Positions 27,316-35,506 of a stretch of DNA of 64,000 nucleotides are shown piece after piece. Positions within the stretch are counted from its first letter, which is position 1, and each line of letters opens with the position of its first letter. The notes under the pieces are model-generated. The model saw only the letters and a list, made by a program, of their open reading frames with translations, ran no database searches and had not been told where the DNA came from. Origin of the DNA: Vulcanimicrobium winogradskyi (GTDB taxonomy: Bacteria; Vulcanimicrobiota; Vulcanimicrobiia; Vulcanimicrobiales; Vulcanimicrobiaceae); assembly GCA_003134965.1 (NCBI GenBank), contig PLDA01000002.1:310001-374000 (forward strand). Direction: 5' to 3'. Made by a program: the position numbers and the translations under genes.

Positions 27316-28419
27316 ATGGGCGACGAACGACCGATCGCGCCGCCGATCCACCTGTCCACGACGTTCGAGCGCGACGAAGCGGGCGAGTACTCCGGCGGTT
27401 TCAACTACTCGCGTGACGACAACCCGAACCGCCGGATGCTGGAGCAGGCCCTCGCTGTGCTCGAAGGCGGTGCGGAGGCGGCGGCGTTCGCCAGCGGCAG
27501 TGCTGCGGCGATGACGCTCTTTCAAGCGCTCCGTCCCGGCGACCACGTCGTCGTCGCCGACGACTCGTACTACAGCATCCGCGTCATGCTTGACGAGGTG
27601 TTCGTCCCCTGGGGACTGACCGTCACGTTGGCCGACTGCTCGGATCTCGCGGTGCTGAGCGGCGCGATGCGGCCGGCGACGCGGCTCGTGTTCATCGAGA
27701 CGCCGTCGAACCCGCTGATGCGTGTCACCGATATCGCGGGCGCCGCCGAGATCGCGCACGCCGCCGGCGCGCTGCTTGCGTGCGACAACACGCTCCCGAC
27801 GCCCGTGCTGCAGCAGCCGCTCGCGCTCGGCGCCGACATCGTCGTTCAATCGACGACCAAGTATATCTCCGGCCATCACGACGCGATGGGCGGCGCCCTC
27901 ATCACCGGGCGCGATGACGCGTTTTGGCAGCGCATTCGAGCGCAGCAGAGGCTGTGCGGGGCGATCCCCTCGCCGTTCGCCTCGTGGCTGACGCTGCGCG
28001 GCCTGAGCTCGCTCGTGCAGCGCGTACGCTGGCAGAACGAGAGCGCGGTCGCAATCGCACGGTTCCTCGCGCAGCATCCCGCGGTGCGCGAGGTCCTGCA
28101 TCCGGGTCTGACGACACATCCGGCGCACGCGCTCGCGGCGAAGCAGAGCACCGGCTCCGGCGGCCTGTTCTCGTTCCGCATCGACGGCGAGGCGAAGGAC
28201 GCGCTCGGCGTCGCGGCCCGGCTGCGCCTGTTCCGCCGCGCGACGAGCTTCGGCGGCCCCGACAGCCTGGTCGAGCACCGCGCCTCGGTCGAAGGCTCCA
28301 ACTCGAAGACGCCGGATGACCTCCTGCGCGTCGCGATCGGGCTCGAAGACCCAGCCGATCTGATCGAGGATCTCGATCGCGCCCTTGCTACTTCGCCGGG
28401 GGCGGGAACGTCGCGCTGA
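27316..28419 (+). CDS. Cys/Met-metabolism PLP enzyme (cystathionine gamma-synthase/lyase family)
   Basis: 367 residues, ATG directly abutting the MCC-beta stop. Fold-type I trans-sulfuration family: PIHLSTTFERDEAGEY, NYSRDDNPNRRMLEQALA, IVVQSTTKYISGHHDAMGG (Lys of TTKYISGHHD binds PLP), and SFGGPDSLVEHRA. The N-terminus lacks about 15 residues seen in typical family members, and the C-terminus ends abruptly in a region overlapping a convergent gene by 32 bases. A second, mostly deleted copy of the 3' end exists at 29783-29862. Could be a synthase, gamma-lyase or methionine gamma-lyase; substrate cannot be read. Confidence 0.85.
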   Translation: MGDERPIAPPIHLSTTFERDEAGEYSGGFNYSRDDNPNRRMLEQALAVLEGGAEAAAFASGSAAAMTLFQALRPGDHVVVADDSYYSIRVMLDEVFVPWGLTVTLADCSDLAVLSGAMRPATRLVFIETPSNPLMRVTDIAGAAEIAHAAGALLACDNTLPTPVLQQPLALGADIVVQSTTKYISGHHDAMGGALITGRDDAFWQRIRAQQRLCGAIPSPFASWLTLRGLSSLVQRVRWQNESAVAIARFLAQHPAVREVLHPGLTTHPAHALAAKQSTGSGGLFSFRIDGEAKDALGVAARLRLFRRATSFGGPDSLVEHRASVEGSNSKTPDDLLRVAIGLEDPADLIEDLDRALATSPGAGTSR

Positions 28420-29128
28420 CGTTCCCGCTTGCGTCGAGGAACGCAAGTCGTGCCGATCCGTCCCCCGCGACCTCCATGACGATGCGCGGGCGCCCCAGCT
28501 TGTCCGAAAGCGCGATCCGTGAGTTGCCGTTCTGCAACCCAGCGAAGAGGCGCGTCTTCGGCCCAAGACCTGCGAGCCGAAGCTTCCGCATCGCGCGGTC
28601 ACGCGCGGCGCCGGCCGGCATCTTCTGCATCGCTTCATACGCCGGTATGAAGGCGGTTATGGGCGTCAGCGTGTTCTGCGAAAGCGCCAGACCCGTCTCG
28701 ACGTCCGGCCCGTTCTGGGCAAAATAGAGATCCAAGTCGTCGTTCTGACGGAATTGGTCGAACGAAAGCAGGCCGCCCTGGACGGCGTGTCCGTTGACGA
28801 GGTCGCCGGTGTACGCGATGCCGCCCTGTTCGTCGCCACGGTCGTTGTAGAACAGTAGCCCCGCACGCTTCCCGCCCTTGCGCCCTTTGAGGGTCTTCCC
28901 GCCGACGACGACGTCCGGCTGCAACTCCTTGTTGAAAAGCGCGAGGCGCAGCGTTCCGTTCGCGTCGACGACGTTGATGCGGTGGACCGTCAAGACGTCG
29001 AACGACGCGCTGCGAACCGCGGTCGCTGCGCCCATGAGCGCCAGCGCGGCGATTCCGATGCTCACCGCAGCGTAGATGCGGAGCAGGTGCAGCTCCCGGC
29101 GGATCGATACCTCGACGTCTTGTTCCAT
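28388..29128 (-). CDS. Membrane-anchored protein of unknown function (cassette 1)
   Basis: 246 residues; ATG 29128. Short cytoplasmic N-terminus, one transmembrane helix (YAAVSIGIAALALMGAA), then an extracytoplasmic beta-rich domain with repeated 'G..R..L.' strands (NVVDANGTLRLALFNKELQ, RKGGKRAGLLFYNDRGDEQG, SRIALSDKLGRPRIVMEV). These end-to-end strands resemble bacterial beta-helix or 'DUF' sensor-like repeats that I cannot name. Its 3' end overlaps the PLP gene by 32 bases, and it sits exactly where the patatin cassette sits relative to the second PLP remnant. Probably horizontally acquired cargo; inference. Confidence 0.6.
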   Translation of the reverse strand: MEQDVEVSIRRELHLLRIYAAVSIGIAALALMGAATAVRSASFDVLTVHRINVVDANGTLRLALFNKELQPDVVVGGKTLKGRKGGKRAGLLFYNDRGDEQGGIAYTGDLVNGHAVQGGLLSFDQFRQNDDLDLYFAQNGPDVETGLALSQNTLTPITAFIPAYEAMQKMPAGAARDRAMRKLRLAGLGPKTRLFAGLQNGNSRIALSDKLGRPRIVMEVAGDGSARLAFLDASGNVSATFPPPAK

Positions 29129-29227
29129 ACCTCAGAGTGTTCCGCTGGGCCAACCACTCGAACCGTCGCGGGGAACGTGCGCTGGTCTTTCCTGCATCGC
29201 TCGCGGGCTGGACGGGGTTACGGCACC

Positions 29228-29782
29228 GTGGACCTGAGGACGGTGCTCGCCTACGGGACGGTATGCGCGATTTGGGGGACGACCTGGCTCGCGATCAAGA
29301 TCGGGCTGCAAGCCCTGCCGCCGGTCACCGGCGCGGGGATTCGGTTCCTGGTCGGCGGCGTTTTTCTGTGGCTTCTGGGACGTGCCGTCCGCGCGCCGCG
29401 CGGCGAGATGGCGCCGTGGCGGACGATCCTGATCCTAGCGACGACGTTCTGCGGCGCCAACTACGCCCTGACGTACTACGCCGAGACCGGGCTCGCATCG
29501 GGTCTCGTCGCGGTGCTGTTCGGGATGCTGCCCTTCTTCGTGTTCGGTTTCGGCGCGCTGCTGCTCAAAGAACCGTTCGGGTCGGCGGCGGTCGGCGGAG
29601 CAGCGATCGCGCTCGCCGGCGTCGCGACCATCTCGCTCGGTGCCGACACCCACGGCTCGCTGCGGTTCGTGTTCGCGGCGCTCGGCGCGGCGGCGCTCTC
29701 GGCCTTCGCGGTCGTCGAGCTCAAGCGCTCCGCCGCGAGCGACCCGTTCCGCACGCTGCCGCCCGCGATGCTGCTCGGCGGC
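29228..29782 (+). pseudogene. Truncated EamA-family transporter copy
   Basis: GTG 29228 starts 185 codons that align without gaps to the first 185 codons of the intact gene at 32551-33429 (about 16 amino-acid differences by my count). Contains the EamA (DMT) signature WGTTWLAIKIGLQALPPVTG. Homology stops after the MLLGG codons at 29782, where the sequence switches to a PLP-enzyme 3' end in another frame; the transporter frame then continues as nonsense. About five of ten transmembrane helices remain, so the product should be nonfunctional. The homology with the intact copy extends about 40 bases upstream of the start. Confidence 0.88.
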
Positions 29783-29862
29783 TCGCGATCGGCCTCGAAG
29801 ACCCCTCCGGCCTCATCGCCGATCTCGCTGGAGCGCTTACACCGGTTCGCGCAACTCGGTGA
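29783..29862 (+). pseudogene. Remnant of the 3' end of a second PLP-enzyme gene
   Basis: In a frame different from the transporter fragment, the sequence encodes LAIGLEDPSGLIADLAGALT and then VRATR-stop. This matches the C-terminus of the intact PLP enzyme (VAIGLEDPADLIEDLDRALA). Only about 25 codons survive. The stop of the leftward TPR gene lies inside it, just as the stop of cassette 1 lies inside the intact PLP gene's end. Confidence 0.75.
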
Positions 29863-31234
29863 TCGCAGCGTCGATGAGGTCCGCGTCGAGCACGCCGGCG
29901 GGAACGTCGCGCCGCAGCATACTCAAGTTGTTCGCCGTGCTTTCGCGCATCCACGGTTCGCAGCGAAGCGTACTTATGCGCGCGAGCGCCTTGCGCGAAG
30001 CGCTCTCGTCGCTCGCGAGGACCGCGAGTTCGAGCATCGTCGCCACCAACCAATAGTCTTTCGATCCCAGGCCCCCGAGCCGCGCGACCGCGAACGTCAC
30101 GGCGGGACCGACCTGACGCAGTTCGGCCACTGCATCCTCGTCCCCACAGAGCGCGAGGAGCGTCGCGAGATTGATGCCGGGATAGAAATCGCGAGGATCG
30201 GCGTGGAATCCGCGCCGGTAGGCGTCCGTCGCGCGCGCCAGGAACGTGCGCGCCCGGCTCGCCTCGCCGGCGGCGAGCGCCTCGACGTATTGGTCCTTCC
30301 ACACGCGTCCCAGCAGCGACGAGGTCTCCGGGTTGTCTCCGCGCTCAGCGATCAACTTCTCGAGGACTTGCGTCGCGCGACGCCGGTTCTCCGGCACTTT
30401 CGTGCGATTGAGCGCTAAGGCGAATTGTTCGCGCAGCACCGGCATCGACGCCAACAGCCATGCCGGCGCCGCGTCGGCGGCGCGGATCATGTCGTCGTAT
30501 GCCTCGAGATCGCGGAACGCGAGAAAGACGTCGAAGAACGACTCGGCCGTGGCTTGCGAGATCGCCCCGAGGGCGCGCTCGTCCGCGCGCACGGCGTCGC
30601 GCGAGCGTTCCATCGCTGCGGAGTCCTTCGAGGCCTTGCCTTCGCGGAAGAGTCCGCGCGCGTCGTCCAGCCGCAAGCGTATCGCGTCGATGTCGCGCGC
30701 CCGGTCGCGAAAGCTCTCGGTAACGTCGTGCGGGAGCGTATGGGCGACGAGCGCAGGCAACAGCTGGAAGAGCGGGCTGTCGCGCGCGTCGAGATCCTCG
30801 AGCGCGTGGCCGATCTTGAGTGCGAGTGCTTCGACGAATGCCGTCGCGGCAGCGTCACTGAGCTGCCCGTCGACGAGCGTGTACGGCACGGCCCGGACCA
30901 GTGCGAGGTCGAACGGAATCGGGCCATCGAACGACCCGACGACGATCGTCGAGCGGGGACGCGCCGCATGCCGGATCCCGAGCTCGTAGTAGACGTTCGG
31001 ATTCGCGATCGTTATGTCGACGACGGCAATCTCCGCCAACAGCAGCCGCTCGTACATCGGAAGGTGTACGATCCCACCGCCGCGCTCCTCATCGGCGCGG
31101 ACCGCGTCGACGTCGAAGCGCCCGATTGCCGGAAGGATCGCGCGCCTGTAGACGTCGTCGAAGTCGATCTCGTAGCGGCGAAGCGGGTCGAGCTTCCGCC
31201 CGAACGGCATCGCGACGAAAACCAGCGGTCGCAT
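29837..31234 (-). CDS. Nucleotide-hydrolase-like (NDT/TIR-like) domain plus TRAF-binding-like TPR protein
   Basis: 465 residues; ATG 31234, only 3 bases after the patatin stop, so one operon. Residues 1-120 begin LVFVAMPFGRKLDPL and contain a VDITIANPNVYYELGIRHA segment: a Rossmannoid of the nucleoside-deoxyribosyltransferase/TIR-like kind, in which Glu84 of NPNVYYELG aligns with the catalytic Glu of those folds. Residues about 150-465 are helical TPR-like repeats resembling the MAP3K TRAFs-binding domain (bacterial relatives of animal ASK kinases). Such proteins occur beside effectors in immune-like loci. Role inferred: sensor or nucleotide-hydrolysing partner of the patatin. The NDT/TIR-like and TRAF-bd calls are pattern recognition without a search. 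Confidence 0.65.
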   Translation of the reverse strand: MRPLVFVAMPFGRKLDPLRRYEIDFDDVYRRAILPAIGRFDVDAVRADEERGGGIVHLPMYERLLLAEIAVVDITIANPNVYYELGIRHAARPRSTIVVGSFDGPIPFDLALVRAVPYTLVDGQLSDAAATAFVEALALKIGHALEDLDARDSPLFQLLPALVAHTLPHDVTESFRDRARDIDAIRLRLDDARGLFREGKASKDSAAMERSRDAVRADERALGAISQATAESFFDVFLAFRDLEAYDDMIRAADAAPAWLLASMPVLREQFALALNRTKVPENRRRATQVLEKLIAERGDNPETSSLLGRVWKDQYVEALAAGEASRARTFLARATDAYRRGFHADPRDFYPGINLATLLALCGDEDAVAELRQVGPAVTFAVARLGGLGSKDYWLVATMLELAVLASDESASRKALARISTLRCEPWMRESTANNLSMLRRDVPAGVLDADLIDAAITELREPV

Positions 31235-31237
31235 GAC

Positions 31238-32392
31238 CTACCGGACCTTTTCCGCCGCCGCGGACGCACCGGGAGCATGAGCTCCGAGATGCCCGAAATC
31301 GAAGATTCGTTCGGCGTAGGTACGGCCGATACGCTGGAGTTCCGCGACGCTGCCGCCCGCGAGGAGCGGCTGCACGTCCGTCGCGTCGATCTCCGACAGG
31401 CCAAGGCCGTTCAAACCGGCTTGCGTGATATCGGGTGTGTAGCGCACGTAGGTAAACTTCTTCGGCAGGAACACGCCGCCCTCGGCCTCGGCGCCGCGCA
31501 GCGCGCCGAGCTCGCCGTCGATCTCCTCGCCGAAGCGGCAACGGCCGAAGACACGACACAGCATGTCCTGCTCGACAGACGCGGCATTGAGGAGCACGGA
31601 CGGGATGTGTCGAGCGTTGTAGAGCAGGGTCATCTGCGAGGCTTTGACGGCGTCCGTCGCGTTCAAGAGCGAGCCGGTACCGACGGAAACCAGGAGCATT
31701 TGCTCCTCGGTGGCGGGCCAGCAGAGGCGGTATGCCGGGAGCGTCGCCATGAGGAACAGCAAGAAGGCGGGATTATTGTAGACGGAGACCGCGCCGTCGA
31801 CGAATTTTCGCGCTTTGCCCCCGATCACGATCTCCTCAGGCGGGAAATACGTCGGAGCGGCGGTGCTGGCTCGGACGAGCTGCCACAAAGGGAAGTGCAG
31901 ATTCGACTCCGGGCCTGCGATGTCGTTGTATTTTGCGCGCGGATTGTTCGAGAGCGGCCATGGCGAATCGGTGTCGGCATTGCGGAGCACCAGCAGCAGC
32001 AGTGTGCGCAGTGAATCGTCGCCGAGCGTCTCGTCGCCGAGTACGGCTTTCAGCTTCGCGGTGAAGCCGCCGTGGAGATAGCGGTAGTTGAAGCGCCGCC
32101 ACAATGGGGCCGGCGTCAACAATGCGCGCGCTCCTTCCAAATAAAACTCTCGAATACGTTCGACGGAGAATCCCTTCGCGATGCACGTCGCAATGATCGC
32201 GCCCGTACTCGTACCTGCGACGTAGTCGAAATAGTCGGCGAGCACGAAATCCTCGCCGCGCCCCAGAGCGTCGCGCAGCTGGAGCTCTAGGTGGGCGAGG
32301 ATCTCGATAGTGATGAGGCCGCGGATCCCGCCGCCGTCAAGCGCAAGAAGGCGCTTTGGGCCCGCTCGTGCGAGCCCGTCGCGGTAGCTCAT
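31238..32392 (-). CDS. Patatin-like phospholipase
   Basis: 384 residues from ATG 32392 (a TTG 48 bases upstream is an alternative). All patatin elements are intact: oxyanion hole LLALDGGGIRGL (residues about 16-26), nucleophile elbow GTSTG with Ser62, and catalytic Asp in FVDGAVSVYNNP (Asp199). An extended C-terminal region (about residues 230-384) follows. Patatins hydrolyse acyl chains of membrane lipids; related enzymes (e.g. CapV in CBASS) act as abortive-infection effectors. No CD-NTase, E1/E2 or sensor cyclase is nearby; its only partner is the co-transcribed NDT/TIR-like-TPR protein. A housekeeping lipase role is possible but the context in a rearranged island argues for defence or stress use. 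Confidence 0.85.
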   Translation of the reverse strand: MSYRDGLARAGPKRLLALDGGGIRGLITIEILAHLELQLRDALGRGEDFVLADYFDYVAGTSTGAIIATCIAKGFSVERIREFYLEGARALLTPAPLWRRFNYRYLHGGFTAKLKAVLGDETLGDDSLRTLLLLVLRNADTDSPWPLSNNPRAKYNDIAGPESNLHFPLWQLVRASTAAPTYFPPEEIVIGGKARKFVDGAVSVYNNPAFLLFLMATLPAYRLCWPATEEQMLLVSVGTGSLLNATDAVKASQMTLLYNARHIPSVLLNAASVEQDMLCRVFGRCRFGEEIDGELGALRGAEAEGGVFLPKKFTYVRYTPDITQAGLNGLGLSEIDATDVQPLLAGGSVAELQRIGRTYAERIFDFGHLGAHAPGASAAAEKVR

Positions 32393-32550
32393 CGTGAGGC
32401 CCCGCACGGCAGCGCGTGCTCCATTCCTCTCGACGACCAAAACACATGCATACGCACCGGCTTCCGTGATCTCCCCGACGCGCGTCAGTTCTCGGGCTGG
32501 TACGGCGCTGCCTGTTGCATCGCCGGCACGTCTGACGGGTTTACCGCAGC

Positions 32551-33429
32551 GTGGACCTGCGCACCGCGCTCGCCTATGCGGCGATTTGCAGTATTTGGGG
32601 GACGACGTGGCTCGCGATCAAAATCGGGCTGCAAGCCCTGCCGCCCGTCACCGGCGCGGGCGTACGGTTTCTGGTCGGCGGCGTGTTCCTGTGGCTGCTC
32701 GGCCGTGCCGTTCGCGCACCGCGCGGCGAAGCGCCGCCGTGGCGGACGATCCTGGTGCTCGCGGCGATGTTCTGCGGCGCCAACTACGCGCTGACGTACT
32801 ACGCCGAGACGGGGCTCGCGTCGGGCCTCGTCGCGGTGCTGTTCGGAACGCTGCCGTTTTTCGTGTTCGCTTTCGGCGCGTTGCTGCTCAAAGAACCATT
32901 CGGGCCCGCAGCGGTCGGCGGCGCCGCGATCGCGCTCGCGGGCGTCGCGACGATCTCGATCGGCGCCGACACGCACGGCTCGCTGCGGTTCGTGTTCGCC
33001 GCACTCGGCGCGGCAGCGCTCTCGGCCTTTGCGATCGTCGAGCTCAAGCGATCCGCCGCGAGCGACCCGTTCCGCACGCTGCCGCCGGCGATGCTGCTCG
33101 GCGGCGCGACGATGACGATCGCCGGCACGCTGTTCGAGCACCCGGACTATGCGCGCGGAACGTCGCCGTCGTCGATCGGCGCCATCCTCTACCTCGCCGT
33201 CCTCGGGAGCGGTTTCGCCTTCTATCTGAACCACTGGCTCTTGCAGCGCCTCAGCGCGTGGCAAGTCGGGCTCTCCTCGCTCATCACGCCGGTCATCGCC
33301 GTGACGGTCGGGGCGCTGCTCGGCGGCGAGGCGTTCGGCTGGAAAGAGCTCGCGGGCGCGGCGCTCGTCATCTTCGGCGTCTGGCTCGCGCTCCGCTCGG
33401 GCCGCGCGGTCGAGCGGCCGGGAGTCTGA
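32551..33429 (+). CDS. EamA/DMT-superfamily transporter (intact copy)
   Basis: 292 residues from GTG 32551. Ten hydrophobic segments typical of drug/metabolite transporters, with the two EamA halves (first half: AICSIWGTTWLAIKIGLQA, GGVFLWLLGRAVRA; second half: LYLAVLGSGFAFYLNHWLL and SSLITPVIAVTVGALLGGE). Probably exports an amino acid or small metabolite. The gene is nearly identical in its first 185 codons to the truncated copy at 29228-29782, indicating a tandem duplication of the PLP-EamA region. It is divergent from the patatin gene (158-base spacer). Confidence 0.85.
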   Translation: MDLRTALAYAAICSIWGTTWLAIKIGLQALPPVTGAGVRFLVGGVFLWLLGRAVRAPRGEAPPWRTILVLAAMFCGANYALTYYAETGLASGLVAVLFGTLPFFVFAFGALLLKEPFGPAAVGGAAIALAGVATISIGADTHGSLRFVFAALGAAALSAFAIVELKRSAASDPFRTLPPAMLLGGATMTIAGTLFEHPDYARGTSPSSIGAILYLAVLGSGFAFYLNHWLLQRLSAWQVGLSSLITPVIAVTVGALLGGEAFGWKELAGAALVIFGVWLALRSGRAVERPGV

Positions 33430-33454
33430 CGCGGCCGCGCCGGATAGAGCTGCC

Positions 33455-33901
33455 ATGCGCCGCGCTCTCACCATCCTCATGACGATGCTGGCCTGCTCGG
33501 TCGCGACGCAGCCGGTGAGCGGCGCGCCCACGCCTTCTTCCTACGCGGGAACGTACGTCACGACACGGCCCGGCGCCCAGGGCACGCAAGAGCTCCTGCT
33601 CGTCCTCACGCTGAACGGCCAGGCGACGTTCACCACGAGCTTTCCCGAGCTCGTACAGCGGCTCGGACCCGGCGTACTGCCGGTGCGGGAGACGGGGACG
33701 TGGCGCGTGCGAGGCCGGGAGGTCGAGGTCCGTTTGAACGCGATCGGCTTGCTCCCCCGCGACGGCCGCACGCAACCGCGCCGCGAGAACAAGCTGATCG
33801 TCTTCACGTTCATGCGCTGCCGGCTCAGCGCGACGCGGTACCCGACTGAACTCTACGGCGAGGCGGGTCTGACGTTCGAAAAGTCCGGCTGCACCGAGTG
33901 A
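33455..33901 (+). CDS. Small secreted protein, function unknown
   Basis: 148 residues with an N-terminal signal peptide (LTILMTMLACSVATQPVSG) and a beta-barrel-like mature part (YAGTYVTTRPGAQGTQELL, then a FTTSFPELVQRL segment and ENKLIVFTFMRCRLSAT). Two Cys residues near the C-terminus (MRCRLS, KSGCTE) could form a disulfide. The pattern 'G.Y.....G...LLLTLN..g.a..' recalls lipocalin-like/NlpE-type stress domains, but I cannot name the family. Lies 25 bases after the transporter gene and tail-to-tail with the molybdopterin oxidoreductase. Confidence 0.6.
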   Translation: MRRALTILMTMLACSVATQPVSGAPTPSSYAGTYVTTRPGAQGTQELLLVLTLNGQATFTTSFPELVQRLGPGVLPVRETGTWRVRGREVEVRLNAIGLLPRDGRTQPRRENKLIVFTFMRCRLSATRYPTELYGEAGLTFEKSGCTE

Positions 33902-33911
33902 TGCGCTGCCC

Positions 33912-34652
33912 TCAGATCCCGGCGTACCATTCGTAGCCCTGGTCTTCCCAGTAGCCGCCGGTTCCGCCGTAGATCGGCTTGAAGTCGGCGACCAGCTCGA
34001 TGCGCCGCACCCACTTCGCGCTCTTGTATCCGAGCTGCGTCGGGATCTTCAGCCGCACCGGCGCGCCGTGATCGAGGTCGAGCGGCTTGTCGTTGAGGTC
34101 GAGCGCGAGCACCGTCTGCGGATGCGCGGCTTGGTGCAGGTCGAGCGACTCGTAGTAATTCTGTCCGCTCTGGTCGACGTCGTAACAGTGGAACACGCAG
34201 TAGCGCGCGGTGGCCTTCGGCTGCGCCATGGCGAGGACGGTCGCGAGCGGGGCGCCGCGCCATTTTCCGATCGCGCTCCAGCCTTCGACGCAGTCGTGCC
34301 GCGTGATCTGCGTGCGGTCGCCGGCCGCGCGCAGTTCCGCGAGCGAGAGCTTTTGCGGCCGGTCGACCTGGCCGTCGACGACGAGGCGATAGTCGCGGAA
34401 CCCGCCGCGCGCGAGGGCACCGTAGGTGCTGTCGCTCGGCGTATCGAGGCCGTTCACGCGGAAGTTGCGATCGATGTCGGAATCCTTGTATTCACGGGCC
34501 ATGCCGTGCGTCCCGATCACCGCGTGGTTCAGCTTCTCGGTCGAGAGCAGCACGTTGCGGAACGGACCGTTCGTGAGGGATTCCTTCACCTGGCCGCACC
34601 CGGCGAGCCCGAGCGCCGACAGCGAGGAGGCCAGAAACAGCCGCCGTCTCAC
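33912..34652 (-). CDS. Molybdopterin-dependent oxidoreductase (sulfite-oxidase family)
   Basis: 246 residues from GTG 34652, whose codon overlaps the TGA of the cytochrome gene (GTGA). Signal/lipobox-like N-terminus LFLASSLSALGLAGCGQ. Family features: RDYRLVVDGQVDRPQKLSL, then AGDRTQITRHDCVEGWSAIG (Cys ligand of Mo-cofactor in 'HDCVEGW') and VRLKIPTQLGYKSAKWV. MsrP/YedY-like enzymes reduce oxidised periplasmic methionines or sulfoxides using electrons from a membrane cytochrome b; here the upstream cytochrome gene is the plausible electron source. Last gene of a four-gene coupled operon. Confidence 0.88.
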   Translation of the reverse strand: MRRRLFLASSLSALGLAGCGQVKESLTNGPFRNVLLSTEKLNHAVIGTHGMAREYKDSDIDRNFRVNGLDTPSDSTYGALARGGFRDYRLVVDGQVDRPQKLSLAELRAAGDRTQITRHDCVEGWSAIGKWRGAPLATVLAMAQPKATARYCVFHCYDVDQSGQNYYESLDLHQAAHPQTVLALDLNDKPLDLDHGAPVRLKIPTQLGYKSAKWVRRIELVADFKPIYGGTGGYWEDQGYEWYAGI

Positions 34653-35506
34653 GGTCCGACTCCGTCGTGCTCGCCGAGGACGAACCAGCCGGTGATCATC
34701 GAGCGCATGTTGTTCCAAAACCCCGTCGTCAGCACGAGCACCAAGTGCGTCCCGAAATAGCCGAGCAACAGCGCCATCAGCACGAAGTGCCAGAGCCGCG
34801 CAAACTGCCGTCCTCCGAAGAGGGCGGTCAGCCACGGCAAGGCGGCGTCGACGGCCGGTGAGAGCGTCAACCCGGTCAGGATGAACAGTGGAAAGAACAC
34901 GAACAGGACGACGTTGTACGTCAGCTTCTGCAGCGGATTGTACGTCCCGTGCGGCGGCGGTTCTTTGCGGAGCCGCAGATAGTAGAGCTGCATCGGCCGG
35001 AGTTTGCGAAAATCGTCGGGCCGCATGACGAGCTCGCGGAGCGTGCCGCGCAGGGCGGCAGAGATCAGGTACGCCACCCACGCCACGAAGAACGCCCACG
35101 CGAAGAACAGATGCCAGCGGCGACCGTCGGCGAGGTCTTGCGGGGCCGGCAGCGTCAGCCAGGCCGGAAACGCGCGCGGGCTCTCCGCACCCATCCCGTC
35201 GTCGGTGTAGCCGAACACGTGCGTGGTCGGAATACGGTGACCGAAGACGATCGTGTATCCCACCGGCCCGCCCGCCGTGTTCTGCGCGTCGAAGGCGAGG
35301 ACGCGCTTGGCGGGATCGCTCTTGTCCGACGCATCGAGGTACGGCGCCGCGTTGAAGATCTGCAATCCGCTCATCATCAGGACGAGGATCGCCAGCGTCC
35401 AGGTCCAGTGCGCGGTGCGCGCGGCGATGCCGTGGCGGTAGACGCGTCGCCCTTGCGCGTGCGACGCATCGCTCGGGAGCGCACCGGCATGAACGCCGGC
35501 CGTCAT
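34649..35506 (-). CDS. Membrane cytochrome b (DUF4405/cyt b561-type)
   Basis: 285 residues from ATG 35506, overlapping the thioredoxin-like stop by 4 bases (ATGA). Four to five transmembrane segments with candidate haem histidines (IAARTAHWTWTLAILVLMM, RRWHLFFAWAFFVAWVAY, RLWHFVLMALLLGYFGTHL). A large periplasmic loop lies after the first helix. Functions as a haem-b membrane anchor passing quinol electrons to the adjacent molybdopterin enzyme, by analogy to MsrQ and similar partners. Confidence 0.82.
   Translation of the reverse strand: MTAGVHAGALPSDASHAQGRRVYRHGIAARTAHWTWTLAILVLMMSGLQIFNAAPYLDASDKSDPAKRVLAFDAQNTAGGPVGYTIVFGHRIPTTHVFGYTDDGMGAESPRAFPAWLTLPAPQDLADGRRWHLFFAWAFFVAWVAYLISAALRGTLRELVMRPDDFRKLRPMQLYYLRLRKEPPPHGTYNPLQKLTYNVVLFVFFPLFILTGLTLSPAVDAALPWLTALFGGRQFARLWHFVLMALLLGYFGTHLVLVLTTGFWNNMRSMITGWFVLGEHDGVGP

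Noticed and set aside
29837..32392. CBASS system
   Set aside because: The patatin is CapV-like in motif, but no CD-NTase or Cap2/Cap3 gene is present within reach.
27316..33429. Transposon carrying the patatin cassette
   Set aside because: No transposase or terminal inverted repeats were seen; the duplication and shared insertion point explain the structure better.
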